A stretch of DNA of 64,000 nucleotides, from positions 1-64,000 of the forward strand of contig DATKPD010000083.1 of the NCBI GenBank assembly GCA_035524315.1. Direction: 5' to 3'. The notes under the pieces are model-generated. The model was not told where the DNA came from. It saw nothing but the letters and a program-made list of their open reading frames with translations, and searched no databases. Both the position numbers and the translations under genes were made by a program. The stretch is from BOG-938 sp035524315 (GTDB lineage: Bacteria; Pseudomonadota; Alphaproteobacteria; Caulobacterales; Caulobacteraceae). Shown here one piece after another: positions 52,636 to 59,368 of this stretch (the stretch's first letter is position 1; each line of letters opens with the position of its first letter).

Positions 52636-53859
52636 TCAGGAGGTTGCCGGGGTCGCGCCCGCGACCTCCGTGGAGTCGAACTGTCGGCGATAACGGATGA
52701 TCACCAGTGAGGCGCCCGCCAGAGGCACCAGCATCAGCCGCCACATCGCCGCGTAGCCGAGGCCCTGAGCCAGCGCGCCGCCGAGGGCGCCGCCGAACAG
52801 GTTCCCAATGTCCTGGCCCATATAGGCGGTGCAACTGGCGGCCCCGCGCCGGTCGTGCGGCACGCGGCGTAGGCACACCGCCATCAACGTCGGCTGGCAG
52901 CCGGCATAACCGAAGGCCGCCAGCGCGGCGCCCACCAGGAACATCGGCAAGGCGTGGGCGACGCTAATCGTCAGGAAGGATGCGGCCAGGAAGCCCATGC
53001 ACAGTTGCAGGATGCGGCTTGATCCGAAACGGTCGGCCAGGTGGCCGATGAGCGGGCGGCTGCCGACCAGGACCACCGCCAGGACGGTGAAATACAGGCC
53101 CATCTGCTCGGCCTTAACCCCGCGCGTGGCGCCAAACAGGATGAGGAAGGCGTTGACCTGGCACCAGACCATGGCCTCGACCAACAGGACGAACGCTGGC
53201 GCCAGCACCGCGCTGGAGAAAATACTGTCCAGCCGCACGCTGAAGGGGCGGGGCGGGGTCGTGGTGTCGAAGCGGGCGATGGCGGCGTAGGCGGTCGTCG
53301 CCAGCACGACGGCCGTCACCACCGCGAAAGCGGCGTTGTAGCCGAACATGCCCGAAAGTTTCAGGCCGATCACCGGGGCGAAGGCCTGCACCGCCACCGT
53401 GCCCAGGGTGTAATAGCCCATCCCGGTGCTCATCCGCTCCTTGGGGATGGCGTCGGCGGCGATCACGAAGCACACCGGCGTCAGGAAGCCCATGGAGGCG
53501 CCCGCCAGCAGGCGCGAGATCACCAGCACGGTGATGCTGTGGGCGCAGGCATAGAGGCCGCAGGCCGCCGCCAGAAGGCCCAGCGCCAGCAACAGCACCC
53601 ACTTGCGCTTGACCGCGTCAATGGTGGGCGATGAGACCAGCTTGAGCATCATAGCCGTGAGGGCGAACAGGCTCGACACCACGCCGATCAGCGTCGGGGC
53701 GGCCCCAAGCGCGCCGGCGAACGGCCCTGTCAGCGTGTTCATCGAGTACACGGCGTACTGACTGAACATGTTGATCATGAAGATCGAGACGAAGCGCGCA
53801 TTGATTATGCCCGGGGGCGATACTGGCCGCGCAGCCGTGCCGCTAGTCATGATGCTCAA
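52636..53859 (-). CDS. MFS transporter
   Basis: Twelve-helix major facilitator of 407 residues. Helices are clear throughout, for example VLLALGLLAAACGLYACAHS and the motif A-like loop GHLADRFGSSRILQLCMG between helices 8 and 9. It resembles sugar- or organic-acid-type importers more than drug exporters, but the substrate is not readable. It sits 129 bases after glyoxalase I and 47 bases before cupin A in one leftward group divergent from a LysR gene. Confidence 0.85.
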   Translation of the reverse strand: MSIMTSGTAARPVSPPGIINARFVSIFMINMFSQYAVYSMNTLTGPFAGALGAAPTLIGVVSSLFALTAMMLKLVSSPTIDAVKRKWVLLLALGLLAAACGLYACAHSITVLVISRLLAGASMGFLTPVCFVIAADAIPKERMSTGMGYYTLGTVAVQAFAPVIGLKLSGMFGYNAAFAVVTAVVLATTAYAAIARFDTTTPPRPFSVRLDSIFSSAVLAPAFVLLVEAMVWCQVNAFLILFGATRGVKAEQMGLYFTVLAVVLVGSRPLIGHLADRFGSSRILQLCMGFLAASFLTISVAHALPMFLVGAALAAFGYAGCQPTLMAVCLRRVPHDRRGAASCTAYMGQDIGNLFGGALGGALAQGLGYAAMWRLMLVPLAGASLVIIRYRRQFDSTEVAGATPATS

Positions 53860-53988
53860 CGCCTTCCCTGGCGCCGCTGCGGCTTTGGACCGGCGGCGAT
53901 ACTTGTCATCCCGTCCGTGTGAGCGGCTGGCCTGCGCACCGTTCGTGACCGCGACTCGCGGCCAAATCCGTATGCTGGTGGGCCCGGT

Positions 53989-54414
53989 TCAGGCCTCGAC
54001 GGTCGAGCGGACGTAATATTCCCGTTCGAGCGGGCTGTCTTCGACCAGCTCGACCTTGTAGCCGTCGGGATCCTGGATGAAGGCAATTGCCCGGTCGCCG
54101 TTCTTCATCGGCCCCGCCGGGCGGATCACATTGCCGCCAGCCGCCTGGATCTTGGCGCAAGCCTTGTAGACGTCCTCGACGCCGACCGCGAAGTGGCCGA
54201 AACCCGTGCCCAGATCGTAGCTGTCGACGCCCCAGTTATAGGTCAGCTCGAGCACTGTTCCTGACTCCATATCGTCGTAGCCGACGAAGGCGATGGTGAA
54301 CTTGCCGTCCGGGAATTCGCGCTTCCATAGCAAGCGCATACCCATCGCGCCGGTGTAGAACGCGATGGAGCGATCCAGATCGCCCACCCTCAGCATGGTG
54401 TGCATCATCCGCAT
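53989..54414 (-). CDS. gloA: Lactoylglutathione lyase (glyoxalase I)
   Basis: VOC-fold enzyme of 141 residues that isomerises the hemithioacetal of methylglyoxal and glutathione. The four metal ligands fall at exactly the E. coli GlxI positions: His5, Glu56 (TVLELTYNWG), His74 (GFGHFAVGV) and Glu122 (GYKVELVED). It begins a leftward group with an MFS transporter and two cupin-like genes, opposite LysR, so here it may serve a particular catabolic pathway rather than general detoxification. Confidence 0.93.
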   Translation of the reverse strand: MRMMHTMLRVGDLDRSIAFYTGAMGMRLLWKREFPDGKFTIAFVGYDDMESGTVLELTYNWGVDSYDLGTGFGHFAVGVEDVYKACAKIQAAGGNVIRPAGPMKNGDRAIAFIQDPDGYKVELVEDSPLEREYYVRSTVEA

Positions 54415-54561
54415 GGCATTCCTCCTGCCGAATTGAGGCCCGTAGGCGGCGCGACAACCTGAGGTGCGCCGGCGCCCATTCCGCCCTCCGTCTTGCCAAT
54501 ATCCGGTATGACGTGATAGCCCATGATTTGATTATTGGTATATGTTTTAGTTATAGGTTAT

Positions 54562-55503
54562 ATGGTTCCTCCGCTCTCGATCTTCCGCAATCGGTTGCGC
54601 ATGCGCCACGTTCAACTGCTGCAGGCGTTGGCGGAAAAAGGGTCGCTGCGAGCGGCGTCGGAAATGATCGGCATCACACAGCCCGCGGCCACCAAGGCCT
54701 TGCAGGAGCTGGAGGACATGGTGGGAACGCCGCTGTTCGTGCGCCATCCGCGCGGCCTGGAGCCCACCCCCTATGGCGCGGCGTTCACGCGCTACGCCAA
54801 GACCTCGCTAGAGGACTTGCGCGCACTCCGCTCCGACCTGGCGGCGATGGAGAACGGCAACGTGGGGCGCGTGCGGATCGGCGCGATCATGGCGGCGGCG
54901 GCGGGGTTCCTGACGCCGGCTATCGTCTCGCTGAGCGCCAGCCATCCTCGGCTGCAGCTGTCGGTCCAGGTGGACACCAGCGACATCCTGGTGCGGGCGC
55001 TCAACGATGGGCTGCTGGACCTTGTGATCGGCCGCATTCCCACCGACTGGGAGTCCGAGCATCTTAGCTTCCAACCTCTTCACAACGAGCATCTGATGCT
55101 CGTGGCGCGGCCGAACCATCCCGCCTGCGCGAGCCCGCCGGCCGAACGGCGCGACTTGGCCGATTTCCCGTGGATTCTGCAGGCCAGCCCCAGCCCGATG
55201 CGTCAAGTGATCGAGAAAACCTTCCACGAATGGGGCGGCGTCAAGCCTGTGGCCATGATCGAGACCTCGTCGATCCTGACCACGGTCTCGCTGCTGGGCG
55301 AGACCGACATGGTGGCGGTGGTGCCCGATGTGGTGGGGCGATACTTCGCCGACATTGGCGCCCTGGCGCCCGTCCCGGCGCCGATCAGCGGTAGCCTGCC
55401 CAACTATGGCCTGATCTTGCGATCCAGCCGCGAGTCTACCCCCGCCATGGCCAGTGTGATCGAGGTGATCCTGCGCGAAGCCCGCGCGGCCGCCTCGGAC
55501 TGA
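54562..55503 (+). CDS. LysR-family transcriptional regulator
   Basis: Regulator of 313 residues. The winged helix lies at about residues 10-70 (LLQALAEKGSLRAASEMIGITQPAATKALQELE), and the inducer-binding domain follows (VGRVRIGAIMAAAAGFL). Closest in pattern to GbpR-type LysR proteins of sugar pathways. ATG 54562 was chosen; the frame is open to a TTG at 54535 in AT-rich sequence that is more likely promoter. Divergent from glyoxalase I, it probably controls the leftward glyoxalase-MFS-cupin group. Confidence 0.9.
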   Translation: MVPPLSIFRNRLRMRHVQLLQALAEKGSLRAASEMIGITQPAATKALQELEDMVGTPLFVRHPRGLEPTPYGAAFTRYAKTSLEDLRALRSDLAAMENGNVGRVRIGAIMAAAAGFLTPAIVSLSASHPRLQLSVQVDTSDILVRALNDGLLDLVIGRIPTDWESEHLSFQPLHNEHLMLVARPNHPACASPPAERRDLADFPWILQASPSPMRQVIEKTFHEWGGVKPVAMIETSSILTTVSLLGETDMVAVVPDVVGRYFADIGALAPVPAPISGSLPNYGLILRSSRESTPAMASVIEVILREARAAASD

Positions 55504-55552
55504 CGTGGACGAGAACAGGCGGCGGCCTGGGTTGGAAAAAGGGGCTTGGCGG

Positions 55553-55575
55553 ACTGGTCTTGCCGTAATACCAGT
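55553..55575 (+). promoter_or_regulatory. Operator 1: ACTGGT-N11-ACCAGT before the dehydratase operon
   Basis: Perfect 6-bp half-sites (55553-55558 and 55570-55575) separated by 11 bases. The right half extended, read on the other strand, is ACTGGTATTAC, matching the left half of operator 2 over ten bases. A TAATAC hexamer at 55566-55571 inside the site could be the -10 region; the leader to the ATG would be about 95 bases. Likely bound by the GntR regulator encoded downstream. Confidence 0.7.
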
Positions 55576-55671
55576 GCTCGTGCCGGCGGAACGCTCCGCC
55601 GCCATGACCGGAAGCCCGCTCGCCTCCGATCAGGCAAGGGCCCCCACGGCGATCGGTCAAAGGTTGACGGC

Positions 55672-56868
55672 ATGAAGATCAAATCGGTCCGGGCGAGGGT
55701 GTTCGATTGGAGGGGCGCCACGACCCCGCCGCAGGGCAACTTCTGCTCCAACGCCATGGACCTGGTGTACGACAAGCGAGCCGGGCAGAGCGCCAGCGAC
55801 GCCGACACGATGAACCGGTTCCGGTTCCACAGCTGGACTGTGGTCGAGGTCGAGACGGACGACGGCATTGTCGGGCTGGGCAACGTCGCCCTGGCTCCGC
55901 GCATCGCCAAGGCCATCATCGACGAGTACCTGACGCCCCTGGTGGTCGGTCAGGACCCGTGGGACTACGAATACCTGAACCAGAGGATGTATCGGGCGAC
56001 GCACGCCTGGGGCCGCAAGGGCGTAGGCATGGCGGCGATCTCCGCCGTCGACATCGCCATTTGGGACATTCTGGGCAAGAGCGTCGGCAAGCCGGTGTTC
56101 AAGCTCCTGGGCGGACGGACCAAGGAAAAGATCCCCTGCTACTACAGCAAGCTGTACCGCACCGACCTGGCGGAGATGCAGCGCGAGGCCCAGATCTTCC
56201 TCGACCAGGGGTTTCGCGCCTTCAAGATGCGCTTCGGCTATGGCCCCGCGCACGGCGCCGAGGGCGTCGCCGAGAACCTCAGGTCCGTCGAGGCCGTCCG
56301 CGAGGTGATCGGCTACGACAACGACCTAATGCTCGAGTGCTACATGGGCTGGAACCTCGAGTACGCCAAGCGCATGCTGCCCAAGCTCGAGCGCTATCAG
56401 CCGCGCTGGCTCGAGGAGCCGGTGATCGCCGACGACATCAACGGCTATGCCGAGCTCAGCCGCCTGACCAGCATCCCGATCTCCGGCGGAGAGCACGAGT
56501 TCGGCCTCTACGGTTTTCAACAACTGCTGGAGCAGCGCGCGGTCAGCGTGGTGCAGTACGACACCAACCGCGTGGGCGGCATCACCATGGCGCACAAGAT
56601 CAACGCCCTGTGCGAAGCCTTCAGTGTGCCGGTGATCCCGCACGCCGGCCAGATGCACAACTACCACCTGACCATGAGCAGTCTGAACTGCCCGATGAGC
56701 GAGTACTTCCCGGTCAACGACGTCGAGGTGGGTAACGAGCTGTTCTACTACATCTTCGACGGCGAGCCGGTCGCCGAGGGCGGCTTCCTGCAACTGGACG
56801 ACGCCAAGCCAGGGTTGGGCCTCAGCCTCAAGCCCGACGACCTCGATCAATTCAGCATCCTCGGCTAG
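55672..56868 (+). CDS. Enolase-superfamily sugar-acid dehydratase (L-rhamnonate dehydratase-like)
   Basis: Mandelate racemase/muconate lactonising-type enzyme of 398 residues that should dehydrate a sugar acid to a 2-keto-3-deoxy acid. The pattern resembles RhmD: GVGMAAISAVDIAIWDILGK, metal ligands Glu222 (LMLECYMGW), Glu248 (RWLEEPV) and Glu274 (SGGEHEFG), and catalytic His324 in VIPHAGQMH. The first ligand is Glu where Asp is usual. It precedes an aldolase gene by three bases, so the two act in sequence. ATG 55672 is the first plausible start. The sugar acid is unknown. Confidence 0.88.
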   Translation: MKIKSVRARVFDWRGATTPPQGNFCSNAMDLVYDKRAGQSASDADTMNRFRFHSWTVVEVETDDGIVGLGNVALAPRIAKAIIDEYLTPLVVGQDPWDYEYLNQRMYRATHAWGRKGVGMAAISAVDIAIWDILGKSVGKPVFKLLGGRTKEKIPCYYSKLYRTDLAEMQREAQIFLDQGFRAFKMRFGYGPAHGAEGVAENLRSVEAVREVIGYDNDLMLECYMGWNLEYAKRMLPKLERYQPRWLEEPVIADDINGYAELSRLTSIPISGGEHEFGLYGFQQLLEQRAVSVVQYDTNRVGGITMAHKINALCEAFSVPVIPHAGQMHNYHLTMSSLNCPMSEYFPVNDVEVGNELFYYIFDGEPVAEGGFLQLDDAKPGLGLSLKPDDLDQFSILG

Positions 56869-56871
56869 ACC

Positions 56872-57801
56872 ATGTCTCTCAGCCGCGCCGGACGCTTCAG
56901 GGGCGTTTTCCCCGTAGCCCCCACCACCTTCGACGAGGCCGGTGCGCTGGACCTGGAAAGCCAGAAGCGCTGCATCGACTTCATGATCGACGCCGGCTCC
57001 AACGGCGTCTGCATCCTGGCGAATTTCTCCGAGCAGTTCCTGCTCTGCGACGAGGAACGCGATCAGCTGACGGCCTGCATTCTGGAGCATGTCGCAGGGC
57101 GCGTGCCGGTGATCGTGACCACGACCCATCCCGCCACCGCCGTCTGTGTGGAGCGATCACGCCGGGCCCAGGCGATGGGCGCGGCCATGGTCATGGTCAT
57201 GCCGCCCTATCACGGCGCCACGATCCGTGTGTCCGAGGCGAAGATTTACGAATTCTATGCCGCGCTGTCGGATGCGATCGACATCCCCATCATGATCCAG
57301 GACGCGCCGGTGAGCGGCGTCATGCTGTCCGCGCCTTTCCTGGCGCGTATGGCGCGCGAGCTTGAACAGGTGGCCTATTTCAAGATCGAGACGGCGGGCA
57401 CGGCCTCCAAGCTGCGCGAGCTTATTCGGCTGGGCGGCGGGGCTATCGAGGGGCCGTGGGATGGGGAAGAGGGGATAACCCTCCTGGCCGATCTGGATGC
57501 CGGCGCGACCGGGGCCATGACCGGCGGGGCCTATCCCGACGGAATGCGGCTGATCGTTGACGCCTATGTCGACGGGCGGCGCGACGAGGCCGCGGCCTAC
57601 TACCAGCGCTGGCTGCCCCTCATCAATTACGAGAACCGTCAGGCCGGCCTGCTCGCCGCCAAGGCCCTGATGAAGGAGGGCGGCGTGATCGCCTGCGAGG
57701 CGCCGCGCCACCCCCTGCCGCCCCTGTCGCCCGAGACGCGCCGGGGCCTGATCGAGACTGCGCGCAGGCTGGATCCAATGGTCCTGCGCTGGGGCCGATA
57801 G
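56872..57801 (+). CDS. DapA/NanA-family 2-keto-3-deoxy-sugar-acid aldolase
   Basis: Class I (Schiff-base) aldolase of 309 residues with a TIM barrel. The lysine is Lys171 in QVAYFKIETAG. The catalytic Tyr of the family (IYNVP-type motif) is replaced: the matching segment reads IMIQDAP, with Gln143. The substrate-carboxylate loop near SNGVCILANFSEQFLL also differs from the GTTGE of true DHDPS, so it is not dapA. It probably cleaves the product of the dehydratase into pyruvate and an aldehyde; a dehydratase-type reaction is the alternative. Confidence 0.85.
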   Translation: MSLSRAGRFRGVFPVAPTTFDEAGALDLESQKRCIDFMIDAGSNGVCILANFSEQFLLCDEERDQLTACILEHVAGRVPVIVTTTHPATAVCVERSRRAQAMGAAMVMVMPPYHGATIRVSEAKIYEFYAALSDAIDIPIMIQDAPVSGVMLSAPFLARMARELEQVAYFKIETAGTASKLRELIRLGGGAIEGPWDGEEGITLLADLDAGATGAMTGGAYPDGMRLIVDAYVDGRRDEAAAYYQRWLPLINYENRQAGLLAAKALMKEGGVIACEAPRHPLPPLSPETRRGLIETARRLDPMVLRWGR

Positions 57802-57904
57802 CGGCATCCAGGCGAATTGGCGTTGCGGCCCTGGCGTTGTACGGTCGCGCTCGCCACGACCGTCGGATTGCGGTCAGAGGCGTCTTTCGCGAGCCCGCAC
57901 CGCC

Positions 57905-58660
57905 ATGAATCTGATCCCCCGTCTTCCAGGCGACCGCGGCGGCGGGCGCATCCAAAAGCAGACAGTCAAGGATCAGATCAGCGATAAACTCGCCTACATG
58001 ATCCATTCCGGCCTGTTGCAGGCCGGCGACGAACTGCCGTCCGAGCGAGACCTCGCCGCGACGCTGGGCGTATCCCGCGTGACCGTGCGCGCCGCGATCC
58101 GCGTGCTGCAGGAACGACGGATGATCGAAATCCACCAAGGCTCTCGCACGCGTGTGCTGGGCCCGGGCCCAGCACCGTTCTACGAGACCGTCGGCGCCCT
58201 GGGCCGGCTGCGCGATCGCTCGTTCGGCGAGGTCGCCGAGGCGCGCGAGCTGGTCGAGACGCAGGTCATCGCCTTGGCCGCGCAGCGCATCGGCGGCGCC
58301 GAGCTTGCGCGCCTGGAGAGCCTGCTCGGCGATCAGGAAGGCATGCTCGAAGACCCCATCGGTTTTCAGATTTCCGACCGCGAATTCCACGACACGCTCT
58401 ACGGGGCCTGCCGCAACAAGCTGTTGGTCGATGTCGCCGCGGACTTCTACGACTATGCGCTGGAGTTCCGCCGCGCGGCGCTGCAACGGCCCGGCGCGAT
58501 CGCCCAAAGTGTGGCGGAGCATCGCGAGATCCTTGCCGCCCTCAGCGCACACAACCCCGAAAGCGCCAAGGCCGCCATGCAGCAGCACCTAGAACAGGTA
58601 CGGAAGACCACCTTGGTGGAAATGGCGGATATGCCCCGGACCGCGGAAGGCACGCCCTAG
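57905..58660 (+). CDS. GntR-family regulator, FadR/FCD subgroup
   Basis: Repressor-type protein of 251 residues. N-terminal winged helix: LQAGDELPSERDLAATLGVSRVTVRAAIRVLQ (about residues 38-70). C-terminal FCD domain with its metal-ligand set in DREFHDTLYG (Asp, His), VAEHREIL (His) and AAMQQHLEQ (His). Such proteins sense sugar acids or carboxylates. It follows the aldolase gene by 103 bases and is the best candidate to bind the three TGGT-N11-ACCA sites in this region. Confidence 0.92.
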   Translation: MNLIPRLPGDRGGGRIQKQTVKDQISDKLAYMIHSGLLQAGDELPSERDLAATLGVSRVTVRAAIRVLQERRMIEIHQGSRTRVLGPGPAPFYETVGALGRLRDRSFGEVAEARELVETQVIALAAQRIGGAELARLESLLGDQEGMLEDPIGFQISDREFHDTLYGACRNKLLVDVAADFYDYALEFRRAALQRPGAIAQSVAEHREILAALSAHNPESAKAAMQQHLEQVRKTTLVEMADMPRTAEGTP

Positions 58661-58734
58661 GCCGTGTCAAGCTCTCTGGTCCTTTGACTAACTGGCGGAC
58701 GACCCCTCGCCGGACGTGTTTAGGTCAACCGCGC

Positions 58735-58764
58735 AAAAAAAGCCCCGCTGAAACGCCGCGGGGC
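58735..58764 (-). terminator. Intrinsic terminator on the minus strand with no protein gene before it
   Basis: A 7-bp G+C-only stem (58742-58748 with 58758-58764, nine-base loop) followed, on the minus strand, by seven T residues (58741-58735). On the plus strand the run of A comes before the hairpin, so it does not terminate the GntR gene. It is placed to end a leftward transcript. Confidence 0.8.
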
Positions 58765-58846
58765 AGTCGCCCGCGCCAGAGGGTGTCGAGCGCGGGTCTC
58801 AGTGAACGCCCGAGCCAGATCCACCGAGGTGGATCCCGCCAAGACT
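58735..58846 (-). ncRNA. Candidate small RNA of about 112 nt
   Basis: Predicted from signals, not from homology. On the minus strand a promoter with a perfect TATAAT (58858-58853) and TTGTCC (58880-58875, 16-base spacer) predicts a start near 58846. The transcript would contain three stem-loops: 818-824/829-835 (7 bp, tetraloop), 770-776/790-796 (7 bp, 13-base loop) and the terminator 742-748/758-764 with U7. No protein of useful length is encoded. Operator 2 covers the -10 region, so it would be co-controlled with the neighbouring sugar-acid genes. The unpaired loop segment CACCCUCUG is anti-Shine-Dalgarno-like. Confidence 0.6.
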
Positions 58847-58866
58847 GGTATTATTATAAAACCAAT
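58844..58866. promoter_or_regulatory. Operator 2: ACTGGT-N11-ACCAAT over a leftward promoter
   Basis: Half-sites at 58844-58849 and 58861-58866 with the same 11-base spacer as operators 1 and 3. It overlaps the TATAAT of the predicted small RNA promoter. There is no leftward protein gene here, so conservation of this site argues for a regulated non-coding transcript. Confidence 0.65.
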
Positions 58867-58880
58867 GATCCGCCGGACAA
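58853..58880 (-). promoter_or_regulatory. Sigma70-type promoter for the candidate small RNA
   Basis: Minus-strand TTGTCC (58880-58875), 16-base spacer, TATAAT (58858-58853). A perfect -10 hexamer is rare in this GC-rich sequence. It reads toward the terminator at 58735-58764. Confidence 0.6.
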
Positions 58881-58899
58881 GGCGCCACGCCACGCCGCA

Positions 58900-59160
58900 T
58901 CACGCGTTGGGTATAACTGCAATTAATATAGCGCGGCCTGGAATTTCTTGAATGAGTCTTGTTACGTCATGTGCCGACAAGTTTACCAGTACGGTACAAT
59001 TAGTAATCATATTACATAAAAGAAATATTGCGACAATTTTTGGGCAATTGCCAGAACATCGAAATCGGACGCTGTTCGGTGAACGCAGATATTGCTTTCT
59101 GCGCTCTTACATGGCTCGAAAATCAGTAATAAAATCCGCCTGAAGCGCGGCTTCCGTAAA
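58900..59160. other. AT-rich intergenic stretch with no recognisable gene
   Basis: Between the small RNA promoter and the receptor promoter lies AT-rich sequence (for example around 58915-58930 and 58990-59040). The longest plus-strand frame (58952-59143) has no Shine-Dalgarno and no protein-like composition. I see no terminator, repeat or RNA structure that I can defend. Confidence 0.5.
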
Positions 59161-59165
59161 TCGTG

Positions 59166-59194
59166 TTGCGCGGCAATGGTGGTATACCTATACT
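59166..59194 (+). promoter_or_regulatory. Sigma70-type promoter of the TonB-dependent receptor
   Basis: TTGCGC (59166-59171), 17-base spacer, TATACT (59189-59194). The predicted start near 59201 gives a leader of about 168 bases. The -10 region lies inside operator 3. Confidence 0.6.
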
Positions 59195-59200
59195 ACCAGT
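59178..59200 (+). promoter_or_regulatory. Operator 3: GGTGGT-N11-ACCAGT over the receptor promoter
   Basis: TGGT at 59180-59183 and ACCA at 59195-59198 with an 11-base spacer, identical spacing to operators 1 and 2. The surrounding sequence is also palindromic (TGGTGGTATA / TATACTACCA). It overlaps the -10 region, as expected for repression. Confidence 0.7.
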
Positions 59201-59368
59201 AGGGCTGCGCATGGCCGGCGGAATCCCTCACCTAGATGGTCGAGAGTCCGCAAGCCGCGCATCGCCAACCTCGCCGCCTTGGCTGAGCTTGGTTCGCCCT
59301 TGCGAGTGGGACGCGTGGCCGCCGTGGGCGGCGCATGGACTGTAAATCCAGAAGAGGGGAGGATTTTG

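Noticed and set aside
58981..59000. Fourth copy of the ACCAGT operator half-site near 58985
   Set aside because: The partner half at the 11-base spacing reads TGTG instead of TGGT, so it is a single half-site and probably chance.
58952..59143. 63-residue frame between the GntR and TonB receptor genes
   Set aside because: No ribosome site, odd composition, and the region is AT-rich promoter-type DNA.
59330..59355. tRNA-Tyr-like anticodon arm (TGGA-CTGTAAA-TCCA) just before the receptor gene
   Set aside because: There is no T-arm, D-arm or acceptor stem around it, and the sequence runs straight into the Shine-Dalgarno of the receptor. It is a chance hairpin in the leader.
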